A DNA stretch of 64,000 nucleotides from Campylobacterales bacterium. GTDB taxonomy: Bacteria; Campylobacterota; Campylobacteria; Campylobacterales; Sulfurimonadaceae. Both the position numbers and the translations under genes were made by a program. The notes beneath the pieces were generated by a model. The model did no database searches. It was not told the DNA's origin and worked only from the letters and a program-made list of their open reading frames with translations. Positions 44,386-53,409 of the stretch are shown piece after piece (within the stretch, counting starts at the first letter, position 1; every line of letters begins with the position of its first letter). The stretch is taken from assembly GCA_016938735.1 (NCBI GenBank), contig JAFGUB010000007.1:30801-94800 (forward strand), given 5' to 3'.

Positions 44386-45809
44386 TGGAGCAGATGGGGC
44401 TTTTTGTCACCAATGTACTCTTTGTTTTTACGCTGGGGTGGTATCTGATCACCAATTTGCAGTGGTATGACTACCGCATCGAGCGGGTGGTGCTGCGCCA
44501 CCACAAACCGCATTGGCATCTGATCTACTTTTTTATCCCGCTGATCGCCTACTACACGACGGACGTCTATTTTGCGATCTTCTTTTATTTTGCCATTTTG
44601 CCCGCGCTCTATATCTGGCATCGACGGCTCGATAAAAAGCTCATCGCCACCTGGCGGGTGCGCCGCTTTTTGATCTTGCTGCTCTTTTTGACCCTCTTTC
44701 AAAACTTTTTGTGCACCCTCAAGCAGGCGTGTGAGGTCTACGGGGTGATCTTGCCGCTCATTTTGGCCTACGCGGGCAGCTACGCGATGGAGAAGTTCCT
44801 CTTTGCCGCCTACCAAAAACAGGCCGCCAAAAAACTCGCTTCGATGCCGCAACTGCGCATCGTGGCCATCACCGGCAGCTACGGCAAAACCAGCATCAAA
44901 AACTTCGTCACCCAGATCCTCTCTGGCCGCTACAAGGTCTATGCCACCCCGCGCAGCGTCAACACCATCGGCGGCATTATCCGCGATATCAACGAGTCGT
45001 TGCCGCTTGACACCGAGATCTACGTCTGCGAAGCGGGAGCGCGGGAGCGCGGCGACATCTACGCCATCGCGCAGTTGCTGCATCCGCACATTGTCGTGGT
45101 GGGCAAGGTGGGGCCGCAGCATCTGGAGTACTTCAAAAGTGTCGAGAACATCGTGCGCACCAAGCTGGAGCTGATCCAGTCCGACCGTCTGGAACGCGCC
45201 TTCGTACACAGTTCGGTCACCAACGAGCCGCATCCCAAAGTGACTTTTTTCGGAGACGGACGCTTACATGTAGAGGCCACGCTGGAGGGTACGCGCTTTG
45301 AACTTTCGGGCGTACAGTATGAAACCAAGGTGCTGGGCGCGTTTCAAACCATCAACATCAACGCCGCGATTTTGGTGGTTCAGGCACTGGGGATGGAGGA
45401 TGAAGCCATTGTACGCGCCGTGCGCAACCTGCGTAGCGTCGAGCACCGTCTTGAGCGCATCGACGCGGGCGGCAAGATCATTCTCGATGATGGCTACAAC
45501 GGCAATATCGACGGGATGCTTGAAGCGATCCGGCTCTGCTCCTTGCACAGCGGACGCAAGGTGATCGTGACGCCGGGGCTGGTAGAGGCGACGCCGGAGC
45601 TCAACCAACAGCTCATTAGTGCCATCAACGAGGTTTTTGATATCGCCATCATCACCGGCGCGCTCAATGCGGCGCTTTTTGAGCATCACCTCACGGTGCC
45701 GCAGCGCATCATGCTCAGCGATAAAAACGCCCTGCAAAACGTGCTTGCCGCGCAGACCAGAGCGGGTGATATCATCCTCTTTGCCAATGACGCGCCGAGC
45801 TTTATATGA
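44382..45809 (+). CDS. murF: UDP-N-acetylmuramoyl-tripeptide-D-alanyl-D-alanine ligase, membrane-anchored form
   Basis: Adds D-Ala-D-Ala to UDP-MurNAc-tripeptide. The first 140 residues contain about four hydrophobic segments, an extension known from Campylobacterota MurF, so the enzyme is probably membrane-bound. The ligase core follows: P-loop AITGSYGKTSIKNFVTQIL, then SVNTIGGIIRDIN, EAGARERGDIYAI and DDGYNGNIDGMLEAI. The length of 475 residues includes the anchor. It lies directly after the hydrolase (four-base overlap) and before the TRAP genes (four-base overlap). Confidence 0.95.
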   Translation: MMEQMGLFVTNVLFVFTLGWYLITNLQWYDYRIERVVLRHHKPHWHLIYFFIPLIAYYTTDVYFAIFFYFAILPALYIWHRRLDKKLIATWRVRRFLILLLFLTLFQNFLCTLKQACEVYGVILPLILAYAGSYAMEKFLFAAYQKQAAKKLASMPQLRIVAITGSYGKTSIKNFVTQILSGRYKVYATPRSVNTIGGIIRDINESLPLDTEIYVCEAGARERGDIYAIAQLLHPHIVVVGKVGPQHLEYFKSVENIVRTKLELIQSDRLERAFVHSSVTNEPHPKVTFFGDGRLHVEATLEGTRFELSGVQYETKVLGAFQTININAAILVVQALGMEDEAIVRAVRNLRSVEHRLERIDAGGKIILDDGYNGNIDGMLEAIRLCSLHSGRKVIVTPGLVEATPELNQQLISAINEVFDIAIITGALNAALFEHHLTVPQRIMLSDKNALQNVLAAQTRAGDIILFANDAPSFI

Positions 45810-46285
45810 AGTGGCTTGATCGCATCAACCGTGTCGCATCGGACGTGAGCGTCGCGGCGCTTACGCTACTGGTGGTGCTGATCCTCTTTGACGCGCTCTC
45901 GCGCTACCTCTTTCACAGCGGCTCCATCGCGCTTCAGGAGCTGGAGTGGCACCTCTTTGACGCGGTGATTTTGCTGGGGATCGGCTATACCTTACATGTA
46001 GACAAGCATGTGCGGGTCGATATCTTTTATGAGCGCTTTAGCGAGCGCACGAAGGCGTGGGTCGATCTTTTGGCTTTGGTGGCGTTTGTTCTGCCTTTTA
46101 GTGCGCTCATTGTCTCTATCGGCTACGGTTTTGTGCTGCAGAGTTTGGCGCAGCTTGAGGCCTCCGCCGATCCGGGCGGCTTGCCGTATCGTTTTATCGT
46201 TAAATCCCTGATGCCGCTCTCTTTTGCGCTGCTTTTTGTGCAAGCGCTTAGCGAAATCACCAAACGCTTAAGGGGCTTGCGATGA
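45806..46285 (+). CDS. TRAP transporter small permease (DctQ family)
   Basis: A 159-residue protein with four membrane helices, the DctQ layout. The segments FDALSRYLFHSGSIALQELEWHLF and HVDKHVRVDIFYERF are typical of the family (the latter around the conserved HVxVD). With the large permease encoded directly after it, it should form the membrane part of a tripartite, periplasmic-binding-protein-dependent transporter for organic or other acids. No DctP-like binding-protein gene is in the window. It overlaps murF and the DctM gene by four bases each. Confidence 0.9.
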   Translation: MKWLDRINRVASDVSVAALTLLVVLILFDALSRYLFHSGSIALQELEWHLFDAVILLGIGYTLHVDKHVRVDIFYERFSERTKAWVDLLALVAFVLPFSALIVSIGYGFVLQSLAQLEASADPGGLPYRFIVKSLMPLSFALLFVQALSEITKRLRGLR

Positions 46286-47565
46286 TGGCGCTCTTACTCT
46301 TTGTATCGGCTTTGGTACTGCTGATGCTGGGCGTACCTGTGGCCTTTGCCTTTGGCGGCGCGGCGCTGCTTTTTGCCCTGTTTGAGCCTTCGCTGGGGTT
46401 GGATGTCTTCAATCTGATGGGCTTTCGCATCTTTGGGATCATGTCCAACACCACGCTGATGGCGGTGCCGCTCTTTATCCTCATGGGGCTGATTTTGGAG
46501 AAGTCGCAGATGGCGGAGCGGTTGTTGCTGAGTATGACGGCGATGTTTGGCAGCGTGCGCGGCGGGCTGGCGGTGAGCGTGGTGCTGGTGGGGGCGCTGC
46601 TCGCGGCCTCTACAGGGATCGTGAGCGCTTCGGTGGTGCTGATGAGCGTCATCGCCCTGCCGCTGATGGCGCAGGCGGGCTATTCGCGCGCCCTCTCTAG
46701 CGGTACGGTGGCCGCAAGCGGCACGCTGGGGCTGATCATTCCGCCCTCCATTATCCTCATCATTTTAGGCGACGTCATGAGCGTGAGCGTTGGGGATCTC
46801 TTCAAAGGGGCGATCTTGCCGGGTCTTAGTCTGGTGGGGCTCTATATCGTCTTTATCTTGCTGATCGCTTTTTTTAAGCCCACCGTCGCACCGGCGCTTA
46901 AAGAGACGCAGCGTCCCTCATGGCGCTCCTTGCTGCTCGCCATCGCGCCGCCGCTGCTGCTGATGTTTTTTGTCCTTGGAAGCATCTTTGCGGGTATCGC
47001 TTCACCGACGGAATCGGGCGCTTTTGGGGTACTTGGGGCTTTGGTGCTCTCGGTTTTAAACCGTACGTTTTCGCGCGCCATGCTCTTACATGTACTGCGT
47101 AAAACCGTGGTGCTCAGCAGCATGATCTTTATGATTCTCATCGGCGCGACCGCCTTTTCGCTGGTCTTTAACGAGCTTGGCGGCAGCGATTGGGTGCTGC
47201 ACTTTTTCGCGCATCAGATCGGGGATGTCTGGGTCTTTATCGTTGTGGCGATGGCGGCGATCTTTATTTTGGGCTTTTTTATCGACTTTATCGAAATCTC
47301 CTTCATCGTCGTGCCCATTTTACTGCCTGTGGCCGATGCCTTTGGGATCGATCCGATCTGGTTTGCGGTGCTCATCGCCATGAACCTGCAGACCTCTTTT
47401 CTCACCCCGCCTTTTGGCCTGAGCCTCTTTTTTCTCAAAGGAGCTGCGGAAAATCTGGTCAATACCATTGACGTATACCGTGGGGTTGTGCCCTTTATCT
47501 TGCTACAATTGCTAGGACTGGCTCTGGTAATTCTGTTTCCCGATCTGGTTTTTGCGTTTTTATAA
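46282..47565 (+). CDS. TRAP transporter large permease (DctM family)
   Basis: A 427-residue polytopic transporter of the DctM type. About 12 helices and the family blocks GVPVAFAFGGAALLFAL, AASGTLGLIIPPSIILIILGD, SPTESGAFGVLGAL and MNLQTSFLTPPFGLSLFFLKG are visible. Energy comes from an ion gradient (usually sodium). It depends on a periplasmic binding protein that is not encoded here; the nearby NMT1-type domain is part of a kinase far upstream. A HIT-family gene follows after ten bases. Confidence 0.93.
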   Translation: MMALLLFVSALVLLMLGVPVAFAFGGAALLFALFEPSLGLDVFNLMGFRIFGIMSNTTLMAVPLFILMGLILEKSQMAERLLLSMTAMFGSVRGGLAVSVVLVGALLAASTGIVSASVVLMSVIALPLMAQAGYSRALSSGTVAASGTLGLIIPPSIILIILGDVMSVSVGDLFKGAILPGLSLVGLYIVFILLIAFFKPTVAPALKETQRPSWRSLLLAIAPPLLLMFFVLGSIFAGIASPTESGAFGVLGALVLSVLNRTFSRAMLLHVLRKTVVLSSMIFMILIGATAFSLVFNELGGSDWVLHFFAHQIGDVWVFIVVAMAAIFILGFFIDFIEISFIVVPILLPVADAFGIDPIWFAVLIAMNLQTSFLTPPFGLSLFFLKGAAENLVNTIDVYRGVVPFILLQLLGLALVILFPDLVFAFL

Positions 47566-47575
47566 GGAGTGAGTG

Positions 47576-48070
47576 ATGCAAGAGATTCTCTACGCCCCGT
47601 GGCGCACGGAGTATGTGGCGGGGACACCCCAAGATGAGGCGTGTGTCTTTTGCCATATCAGCACGCACGAAGCCGATGACGCGGCCTTACATGTACTCTA
47701 CCGCGACGCGTATTGTTTTGTGGTGATGAACCGCTACCCCTATACGCCGGGGCATTTTATGATTATTCCGCACCTTCATACCGACAAGCTGGAGGCGCTC
47801 GAATCGGCGACATGGTTACACATGAGCGATCTGGCGCAGCGCAGCGTGCGGCTGCTCAAAGAGGGTTTTGGGGCGCATGGGGTCAACATCGGGATGAACC
47901 TCGGACGCGCGGGCGGGGCGGGGATTGCGGAGCATATCCATCTGCATCTGGTGCCGAGGTGGGAGCGTGATACCAATTTCATCACCTCCATCGCCGATAC
48001 GCGGGTCTATTCAAGCGATTTTGAAAAGATTTTTATGCGGATCAAGTCGTTGATACCCCAATATTTCTAA
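47576..48070 (+). CDS. HIT-family nucleotide hydrolase/phosphorylase
   Basis: A 164-residue histidine-triad protein with the active-site motif HIHLHLVPRW. N-terminal LYAPWRTEYV and the Cys pair CVFCHI resemble diadenosine tetraphosphate phosphorylase-type HIT proteins. ATG at 47576 follows AAGGAG by six bases; GTG at 47573 is in frame but less likely. An HIT gene at the end of the ddl-hydrolase-murF series is also found in Helicobacter. Confidence 0.92.
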   Translation: MQEILYAPWRTEYVAGTPQDEACVFCHISTHEADDAALHVLYRDAYCFVVMNRYPYTPGHFMIIPHLHTDKLEALESATWLHMSDLAQRSVRLLKEGFGAHGVNIGMNLGRAGGAGIAEHIHLHLVPRWERDTNFITSIADTRVYSSDFEKIFMRIKSLIPQYF

Positions 48071-48111
48071 CGCGCTATAATGCCCAAAATCTTACATGTA
48101 AGGCCTATTTT

Positions 48112-48621
48112 ATGAGCTTCAAATCTGCGTTTGACCGTTGGGTCGAAGCGAAACTTTTGCCTTTTGTCTTCAAGATCTCCGAGCAGCCGATGCTCTTTAG
48201 CGAACTGCTTTTAGCCAACAAAACCTACCAAGACGGGATGAGTCTGGAGGCGATGAGCGGGTTTCGCCTGCTGCTGGGGCGCACCTATCTGGTCTATATT
48301 CTGCTGTGGCATCTTTTCATCGCCATTCCGATCGGAATCTTTCACAAAGCCTTAATGGACATTGACTGCCATATGCTCATTTTGGTGGCGGTGCTTTTTA
48401 CGGGGATCTTTTTTGCGACCTTTTCGATCTTTAGTGAGTGGCTGCATGAGAAGATGGCGTTGCAGCTCATCAAAAGAGCGTGGAAAAACCACTTCCCGCA
48501 CTTCAAGTACGACCAGCACGCCGCCGAAGTGGCCACCATCTACACGCAGGCGCTTGAAGAGGAGGTGCACCACAAAGATATGCGCCTCTACATTATTAAC
48601 CGCATCGTAGCGCAGAAGTAG
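48112..48621 (+). CDS. Conserved hypothetical membrane protein
   Basis: A 169-residue protein with two membrane helices (about residues 60-80 and 88-112) in the middle, a polar N-terminal part and a helical C-terminal part rich in His (WKNHFPHFKYDQHAAEV, then EEEVHHKDMRLYIINRI). No domain was recognised. A perfect TTACATGTAA copy (48092-48101) lies directly upstream; its trailing TAAGG is the only ribosome-binding-like sequence, about 10 bases before the ATG. It may be the last gene of the fapA operon. Confidence 0.75.
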   Translation: MSFKSAFDRWVEAKLLPFVFKISEQPMLFSELLLANKTYQDGMSLEAMSGFRLLLGRTYLVYILLWHLFIAIPIGIFHKALMDIDCHMLILVAVLFTGIFFATFSIFSEWLHEKMALQLIKRAWKNHFPHFKYDQHAAEVATIYTQALEEEVHHKDMRLYIINRIVAQK

Positions 48622-48625
48622 GCGA

Positions 48626-50095
48626 CTAGAAAAACTCTATCTCACCGTCGCTCTCTTGCGGTGCGATAAACGACTTGATGGTCGCAACGTTGGAGTGAAA
48701 CGACTGGTTAAGAAAAGAGGGATCGTTCGCGGCGCGTTCAAAGACCTCATAGCGCCATGCCACCAGATCGTTGACGAAGCTTTCGATCAGTACCAATATA
48801 TTCTCCATCACCCGCTCATCTTCATCCATATGGAATTGAATAAAGGTGTCTCCAAGCGTAGCGACGTAGCTGCCTAGTTCGTTGAATTGCGGATAGGAGA
48901 TCAGGATATTGCTGTAGGTGAAGAATTTGCGCCCGATTTTCTGCAGTTGCTCTTTCTTATCCTCTTTGCGAAACAAGAGTAAAGCCACCAGATCTTCAAT
49001 ATCGCTTTCTAGCTCCTGAAGCTCTTGTATGTCGTGATCCAGCACATAGTTTAGGGCGCATGAAGCGCCGTTTAGCTCGGGCTCTTCTTCGTCGATCGGC
49101 GTTGCTGGGTTTAAAACCGGTATCTTGGGAGACGGATGAGCTGAAGTTTCGATGAGGCGGTATTGACGGATGACCGCTTGGAAGTTCCTGTCAAACAGGC
49201 TGGAGAGCAGAAGATAGTGCGCTTTCTCAAAGCCGAGCTGTTCGATGAGGTACGCAATCGTGATGTTTTTGAAACTGCCGCAGATCATGTAGATGTCGGT
49301 AAGCTGCAACTGCTTGTGATGAAAGAAGTCGAGCATCACGATCATTACGGGACATTGGCCGAGTTCTTGTCTTCCATCGAATGCGGCAGTGATGTAGTCG
49401 ATGACGCGGCTGCCGAAATGGTTAGCAAAAAATTTCGGTGCGATCGAATATCGTTCGAGGGCTTCGACAACGATGTGATAGTTGCACCACTCGTGCAGCA
49501 GTTTATCTTTATTTTCGGCGATGGCAGCAGCGACTTTGGGCAGTTGGTAGCGATCCTGCGGTGAAGGCGTTTGGTGTGTGAGCTGCGTTTCTAAAAGTGC
49601 AAGCTGTTCACTTAGGTGGCGGGTGCGCATTTCGAGCGCATCGCGGTAGCGTCGTAGTGCTTTGGCATCGTTGACCTGCTGACAATGGCGGCGCAGCGTC
49701 TCCCAAAACTGCTCGAAACGGATCGGTTTCGAGATAAAACCGCTTACTTTGGTATTGATGAGGCGGATGAGATGGGAGGCGTCGTCGTAGGCTGAGAAGG
49801 CGATGATGATTTGTTCTTCGTTGATCGCGCGGATTTGTTCGCATAAAGCGATGCCGTCAAGTATCGGCATATGCAGATCAGTTAAGATAATATCAGGAGC
49901 ATTCAGACGGTATGCATCAAGCGCTTCTTGACCGTTTTCACAACTGATTACTTCGTCGAATACAAAAGCCAGACTTTTAGAGAGTTCTAATCGCGATGTT
50001 GCCTCATCTTCGACAAGCATCAGCCGAAGACCGCTACCAAAACGCTCTAAAGTACTTTTTTTGTTTTTATCAAATGCTGTTTTAATTGTATCCAT
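48626..50095 (-). CDS. Response regulator with large uncharacterised helical C-terminal region
   Basis: A 489-residue protein. A receiver (about residues 23-140) has the phospho-acceptor Asp in ILTDLHMPILDG, switch Ser in IAFSAYDD and Lys in ISKPIR. A linker coiled coil (about 150-185) and about 300 helical residues follow, with no DNA-binding or GGDEF/EAL motif; the part FIQFHMDEDERVMENILVLI is acidic and helical. The start at 50095 (MDTIKTAFDKNKK) fits best; longer in-frame versions would run across the divergent kinase promoter. It is divergent from a membrane histidine kinase 42 bases away and probably is its partner. Confidence 0.82.
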   Translation of the reverse strand: MDTIKTAFDKNKKSTLERFGSGLRLMLVEDEATSRLELSKSLAFVFDEVISCENGQEALDAYRLNAPDIILTDLHMPILDGIALCEQIRAINEEQIIIAFSAYDDASHLIRLINTKVSGFISKPIRFEQFWETLRRHCQQVNDAKALRRYRDALEMRTRHLSEQLALLETQLTHQTPSPQDRYQLPKVAAAIAENKDKLLHEWCNYHIVVEALERYSIAPKFFANHFGSRVIDYITAAFDGRQELGQCPVMIVMLDFFHHKQLQLTDIYMICGSFKNITIAYLIEQLGFEKAHYLLLSSLFDRNFQAVIRQYRLIETSAHPSPKIPVLNPATPIDEEEPELNGASCALNYVLDHDIQELQELESDIEDLVALLLFRKEDKKEQLQKIGRKFFTYSNILISYPQFNELGSYVATLGDTFIQFHMDEDERVMENILVLIESFVNDLVAWRYEVFERAANDPSFLNQSFHSNVATIKSFIAPQESDGEIEFF

Positions 50096-50101
50096 GTCAT
50101 C

Positions 50102-50109
50102 ATTATAAT
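50102..50109. promoter_or_regulatory. Overlapping divergent -10 boxes
   Basis: ATTATAAT contains TATAAT on both strands (50104-50109 plus, 50102-50107 minus) in the 42-base gap between the response-regulator and kinase starts, so the two promoters would compete for polymerase. On the minus strand the start site would be almost leaderless. Confidence 0.35.
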
Positions 50110-50137
50110 ATATCCAAATGATATTAGGTGTGTATTG

Positions 50138-51946
50138 ATGCGATTGATTCGTTATTTTCTTTTTGGGTCGGCACTGATGACTGTGGTTGTCATTTTGGTT
50201 TGGACCTATAAAAGCGAGCGGATGAGTGAGGAGTTGCAAAACTACACTCATGATGTGGGCAAGCATTATGATGTGATGTATGTTCTCTATCGTGAGCTTG
50301 CCGATACGGCATTTAGACTTGTACTTTCGCGCGCCGACGTGATCGCTTTGCTTGAGAAGGTTGAAGAGGCCGATGAGACGCAAAGACAGCAGATTCGTCG
50401 GGAATTGTACCGTCTTATCGAGTCAGAGTATCGTTACTACCAGCAGCTCTATTTTCATCAGTTTCACTACCATCTACCGGATTCGAGCAGTTTTTTACGG
50501 ATGCATTCGCCCAACCGTTACGGCGATCCGCTCGCAGAGATCCGCTATTCGGTACGCCAGACCAATGCCCTTAAACGCAAACATGAAGGCTTTGAAGAGG
50601 GGCGTATTATCCATGGATTTCGCTTCGTCTATCCGTTGTTTGGTTCGGATGGACGGCATTTGGGGAGCGTCGAGGCGTCGGTGACGGCCAAAGCATTCAT
50701 GCAGGCGTACGAGCAGAGCTTTAATGGGCATGTCCACTTTATCGAGCAGATGGATACCGTCAATCAAGCCTCTTTTGCTCATGAGCTGAGGCAGTACCAC
50801 CCCAGCATTGAGAGCAAGGATTACTGTTACCGCAAAGATTTGGTGGAGATAGACGATCCGCATCGAGCGAAAGCGTATCAAAAGAAGTTTCTCAAATTGC
50901 AGCCGCAGATACGTGAGAAGATGGTGCTAGAGCAGCCCTTTAGCATCTATATCGATCTGGATAAGCGTTATAACATCGTCACGTTCTTACCTGTGCGCAA
51001 TATCGAAAATAAGGTGGTGGCCTATATGGTCATCTATGCGTTTGATAGCCATTTTGCGACGCTTGCGGTCGGTTATGGCCTGCTTGGCGCAGTACTTTGT
51101 GCGATTGTATTGTTGATAGTGCTTTTGATCTACACGCTGCAAAAGCACCGTGAAGAGGCGCAGCGTCATAGCGATCGACTCGAAGAGCGCGTCGCTTTTT
51201 TGCTTGAAGAGGAGCGCAAAACCGAAAAGATTCTGCTGCGTCAGAGCCGCTTAGCACAGATGGGAGAGCTGATCAATATGATTGCCCATCAGTGGCGACA
51301 GCCGCTTAATGCTGTTACCGCAGTGACGACCCATATGCGGCTTGCCAACCGTTTGGGGGTATTGGAGTCACAGATGATTGAACAGCAGGCGGATCAGATT
51401 GATGCGCTGATGCAGGGCATGTCTGAGGTGATTTCGCGTTTTCGCCACTTTTACAAGCCGGGCGCCGAGCCCGAATCGCTTTTGATTGACGATCTGGTGC
51501 GCAAAAGTCTGGAGATGATGCAGACGGCACTGAGCGGACTGGGCGTCACGCTTGAACTTTCGCTCAATGCTAAAGAGCCGCTACTGTGTTACGGCGTCGA
51601 ACTGGAGCAGGTGTTACTGAACATGATCCAAAACGCTTGCGACGAGTTTAAAAGGCGTACTATCGCTAAGCCCATTCTGCGTATTGCCACCGCGCAGCGT
51701 GCGGATGGATTTGAGATCGAGATCGAGGACAACGCAGGTGGAATCGCGGCAGAGGATCTGCCCAAAATTTTCGATCCCTATTTCACGACGAAAGAGGATG
51801 GAGGCGGTAGCGGGCTGGGGCTTTATATGTGTCAGTTGATCATCGAACGACACTGTGGCGGTTCTATCGAAGTCTTTAATACCCAAAACGGTGTCTGCTT
51901 TCGTATCCGTCTCTCCAAGAGCGCCCTACAGGAGCGTAGTGTTTAA
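50138..51946 (+). CDS. Membrane sensor histidine kinase
   Basis: A 602-residue transmembrane kinase. Helix 1 (about residues 5-24) and helix 2 (about 310-333) flank a periplasmic sensor of about 280 residues that looks like a double-Cache type (HGFRFVYPLFGSDGRHLGSVEASVT is Cache-like). After a coiled coil comes a HisKA-type region with phospho-acceptor His in NMIAHQWRQPLNAV, then an ATPase domain with N-box NMIQNACDEF, G1 DNAGGIA and G2 GGGSGLGLYM. ATG at 50138 follows AGGTG; TTG at 50135 is in frame. Partner: the divergent response regulator. Confidence 0.9.
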   Translation: MRLIRYFLFGSALMTVVVILVWTYKSERMSEELQNYTHDVGKHYDVMYVLYRELADTAFRLVLSRADVIALLEKVEEADETQRQQIRRELYRLIESEYRYYQQLYFHQFHYHLPDSSSFLRMHSPNRYGDPLAEIRYSVRQTNALKRKHEGFEEGRIIHGFRFVYPLFGSDGRHLGSVEASVTAKAFMQAYEQSFNGHVHFIEQMDTVNQASFAHELRQYHPSIESKDYCYRKDLVEIDDPHRAKAYQKKFLKLQPQIREKMVLEQPFSIYIDLDKRYNIVTFLPVRNIENKVVAYMVIYAFDSHFATLAVGYGLLGAVLCAIVLLIVLLIYTLQKHREEAQRHSDRLEERVAFLLEEERKTEKILLRQSRLAQMGELINMIAHQWRQPLNAVTAVTTHMRLANRLGVLESQMIEQQADQIDALMQGMSEVISRFRHFYKPGAEPESLLIDDLVRKSLEMMQTALSGLGVTLELSLNAKEPLLCYGVELEQVLLNMIQNACDEFKRRTIAKPILRIATAQRADGFEIEIEDNAGGIAAEDLPKIFDPYFTTKEDGGGSGLGLYMCQLIIERHCGGSIEVFNTQNGVCFRIRLSKSALQERSV

Positions 51947-51990
51947 TCAGCGCCGTGCTATCGTTGCGTATCATCAATAAAGGAGAAGTA

Positions 51991-52314
51991 ATGTCGGTTT
52001 TGTTGGAGTTTGCAATGTTTCCCACCAGTGACGAGTGTCGCGAGGGTGCTTCGGTTTCAAGCTATGTAAGTCGGATTATCGATATGATCGATCAAAGCGG
52101 ACTGCCCTATCAACTCACCCCCATGGGGACGATCATCGAAGCGCCTTCGTTGCGCGAAGCGCTTGAGGTTGTGGCGCAGGCCTATGAGCGGCTAGGGGAG
52201 TGCGAGCGGGTCTACTCGTCGCTCAAACTGGATATTCGTAAGGGTAAAATAGGGCGCTTGAAAGGAAAAATCGCATCGGTTGAGGAGAAGTTGGGGCGCG
52301 CGGTGGCGCACTAA
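51991..52314 (+). CDS. MTH1187-family thiamine-binding protein
   Basis: A 107-residue protein of the MTH1187/YkoF-like family (DUF77), reported to bind thiamine or related compounds. The family start MSVLLEFAMFPTS, SSYVSRIIDMIDQSGLPYQL and TPMGTIIEA are clear. ATG at 51991 follows GGAGAAGTA; a longer in-frame version begins inside the kinase tail. It may be co-transcribed with the kinase, 44 bases upstream. Confidence 0.85.
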   Translation: MSVLLEFAMFPTSDECREGASVSSYVSRIIDMIDQSGLPYQLTPMGTIIEAPSLREALEVVAQAYERLGECERVYSSLKLDIRKGKIGRLKGKIASVEEKLGRAVAH

Positions 52315-52317
52315 CGC

Positions 52318-52425
52318 TTAGGATTTGGGCTTTTTTGGCCGAGTGAGAATGAAAAGTGTAACACCGATGATGGCAAGCATCACAAGTGAACCGATGATGC
52401 TTGATGCGAAGGTTTGATTCTCCAT
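52318..52425 (-). CDS. Small single-helix membrane protein (35 aa)
   Basis: A 35-codon gene in the gap between MTH1187 and the aldo/keto reductase. A ribosome-binding site AAAGG lies eight bases before the ATG. The product has a short polar start (MENQTFASS), one membrane helix (IIGSLVMLAIIGVTLFIL) and a basic, Pro-rich tail (TRPKKPKS). The topology is typical of small regulatory or subunit peptides. No family is known to me. Confidence 0.5.
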   Translation of the reverse strand: MENQTFASSIIGSLVMLAIIGVTLFILTRPKKPKS

Positions 52426-52486
52426 CGTAAGAACCTTTAGAGAAAAGATGGCGCCATTGTAGCGCCCCCACACTTAAGGAGTATGG

Positions 52487-53320
52487 ATGCAGTGGATAGA
52501 GACACGCGCCGGCGTGCGGATGCCGCGCATGATCTACGGTACGGCGTGGAAAAAAGAGCGTACCGCAGCGCTGGTGTACGCGGCAGTGAAGGCCGGTTTT
52601 CGCGGGATCGACACGGCGTGCCAGCCCAAACACTACCACGAAGCGGGAGTGGGCGAGGCGCTGAAGCGGCTTTTTGATGAGGGCATGGCGCGTGATGAGC
52701 TCTACATCCAGACCAAGTTTACGCCGCTAGAAGGTCATGACCCCAAACGCATCCCCTATGATCCCAAAGCCCCTTTACATGTACAGGTCGCGCAGTCTTA
52801 CGAAGTCTCCAAACACAATCTGGGCATAGAGCGCATCGATGCACTCGTGCTGCACTCGCCGCTCTTTCCCTACCGCGACTTGCTGGAGGTGTGGCGCGCG
52901 ATGGAGTCGCTAGAGGGGGTAGGGCAGCTTGGCATCAGCAACTGCTACGATCCGCCCCTGCTGCAGCGGCTCTATAGCGACGCCCGCATCAAGCCCGCCG
53001 TGGTACAAAACCGTTTCTACGATCAAAGCGGCTACGACGCAGCGCTGCGGCAGTGGTGCGACACCAACGGCGTGCTCTATCAAAGCTTCTGGTCGCTCAC
53101 CGCCAATCCGCACCTGTTGGCCTCCGATGCGGTGCAAGAAGCTGCGCGGCTACGCGGAGTCTCGCCAGCGCAGATTTTTTATGCCTTTTTGATCGCGCAG
53201 GGGATCACCCCGCTAAACGGCACCACGAGCGAAGCGCATATGCGCGATGATCTGGGGGTGTTTGAGATTGCGCTTACATTTAAGGAGATGGAGGAGATTG
53301 GGGGGCTGCTGGGTGGTTGA
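52487..53320 (+). CDS. Aldo/keto reductase
   Basis: A 277-residue NADPH-dependent oxidoreductase of the aldo/keto reductase family. The catalytic set is visible: Asp in GFRGIDTACQ, Tyr in PKHYHEAGVG, Lys in IQTKFTPL and His in LVLHSPLFPY. The cofactor-binding C-terminal part is present to residue 277. AAGGAG lies five bases before the ATG. It is monocistronic; after it, 89 bases hold no recognised gene, though a short open frame ending at about 53400 (MARSKRLSGYLQG) may be a remnant. Confidence 0.92.
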   Translation: MQWIETRAGVRMPRMIYGTAWKKERTAALVYAAVKAGFRGIDTACQPKHYHEAGVGEALKRLFDEGMARDELYIQTKFTPLEGHDPKRIPYDPKAPLHVQVAQSYEVSKHNLGIERIDALVLHSPLFPYRDLLEVWRAMESLEGVGQLGISNCYDPPLLQRLYSDARIKPAVVQNRFYDQSGYDAALRQWCDTNGVLYQSFWSLTANPHLLASDAVQEAARLRGVSPAQIFYAFLIAQGITPLNGTTSEAHMRDDLGVFEIALTFKEMEEIGGLLGG

Positions 53321-53409
53321 GAGGCGACGATGAAGTGGTGATCAAGACGCTTGAGGGCATGGCACGTAGTAAACGTCTCAGCGGTTATCTGCAGGGTTGA
53401 GGATGTACG

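Noticed and set aside
53321..53409. Short open frame ending MARSKRLSGYLQG after the aldo/keto reductase
   Set aside because: No start codon with ribosome-binding site and too short to recognise; could be a remnant, but not supported as a gene.
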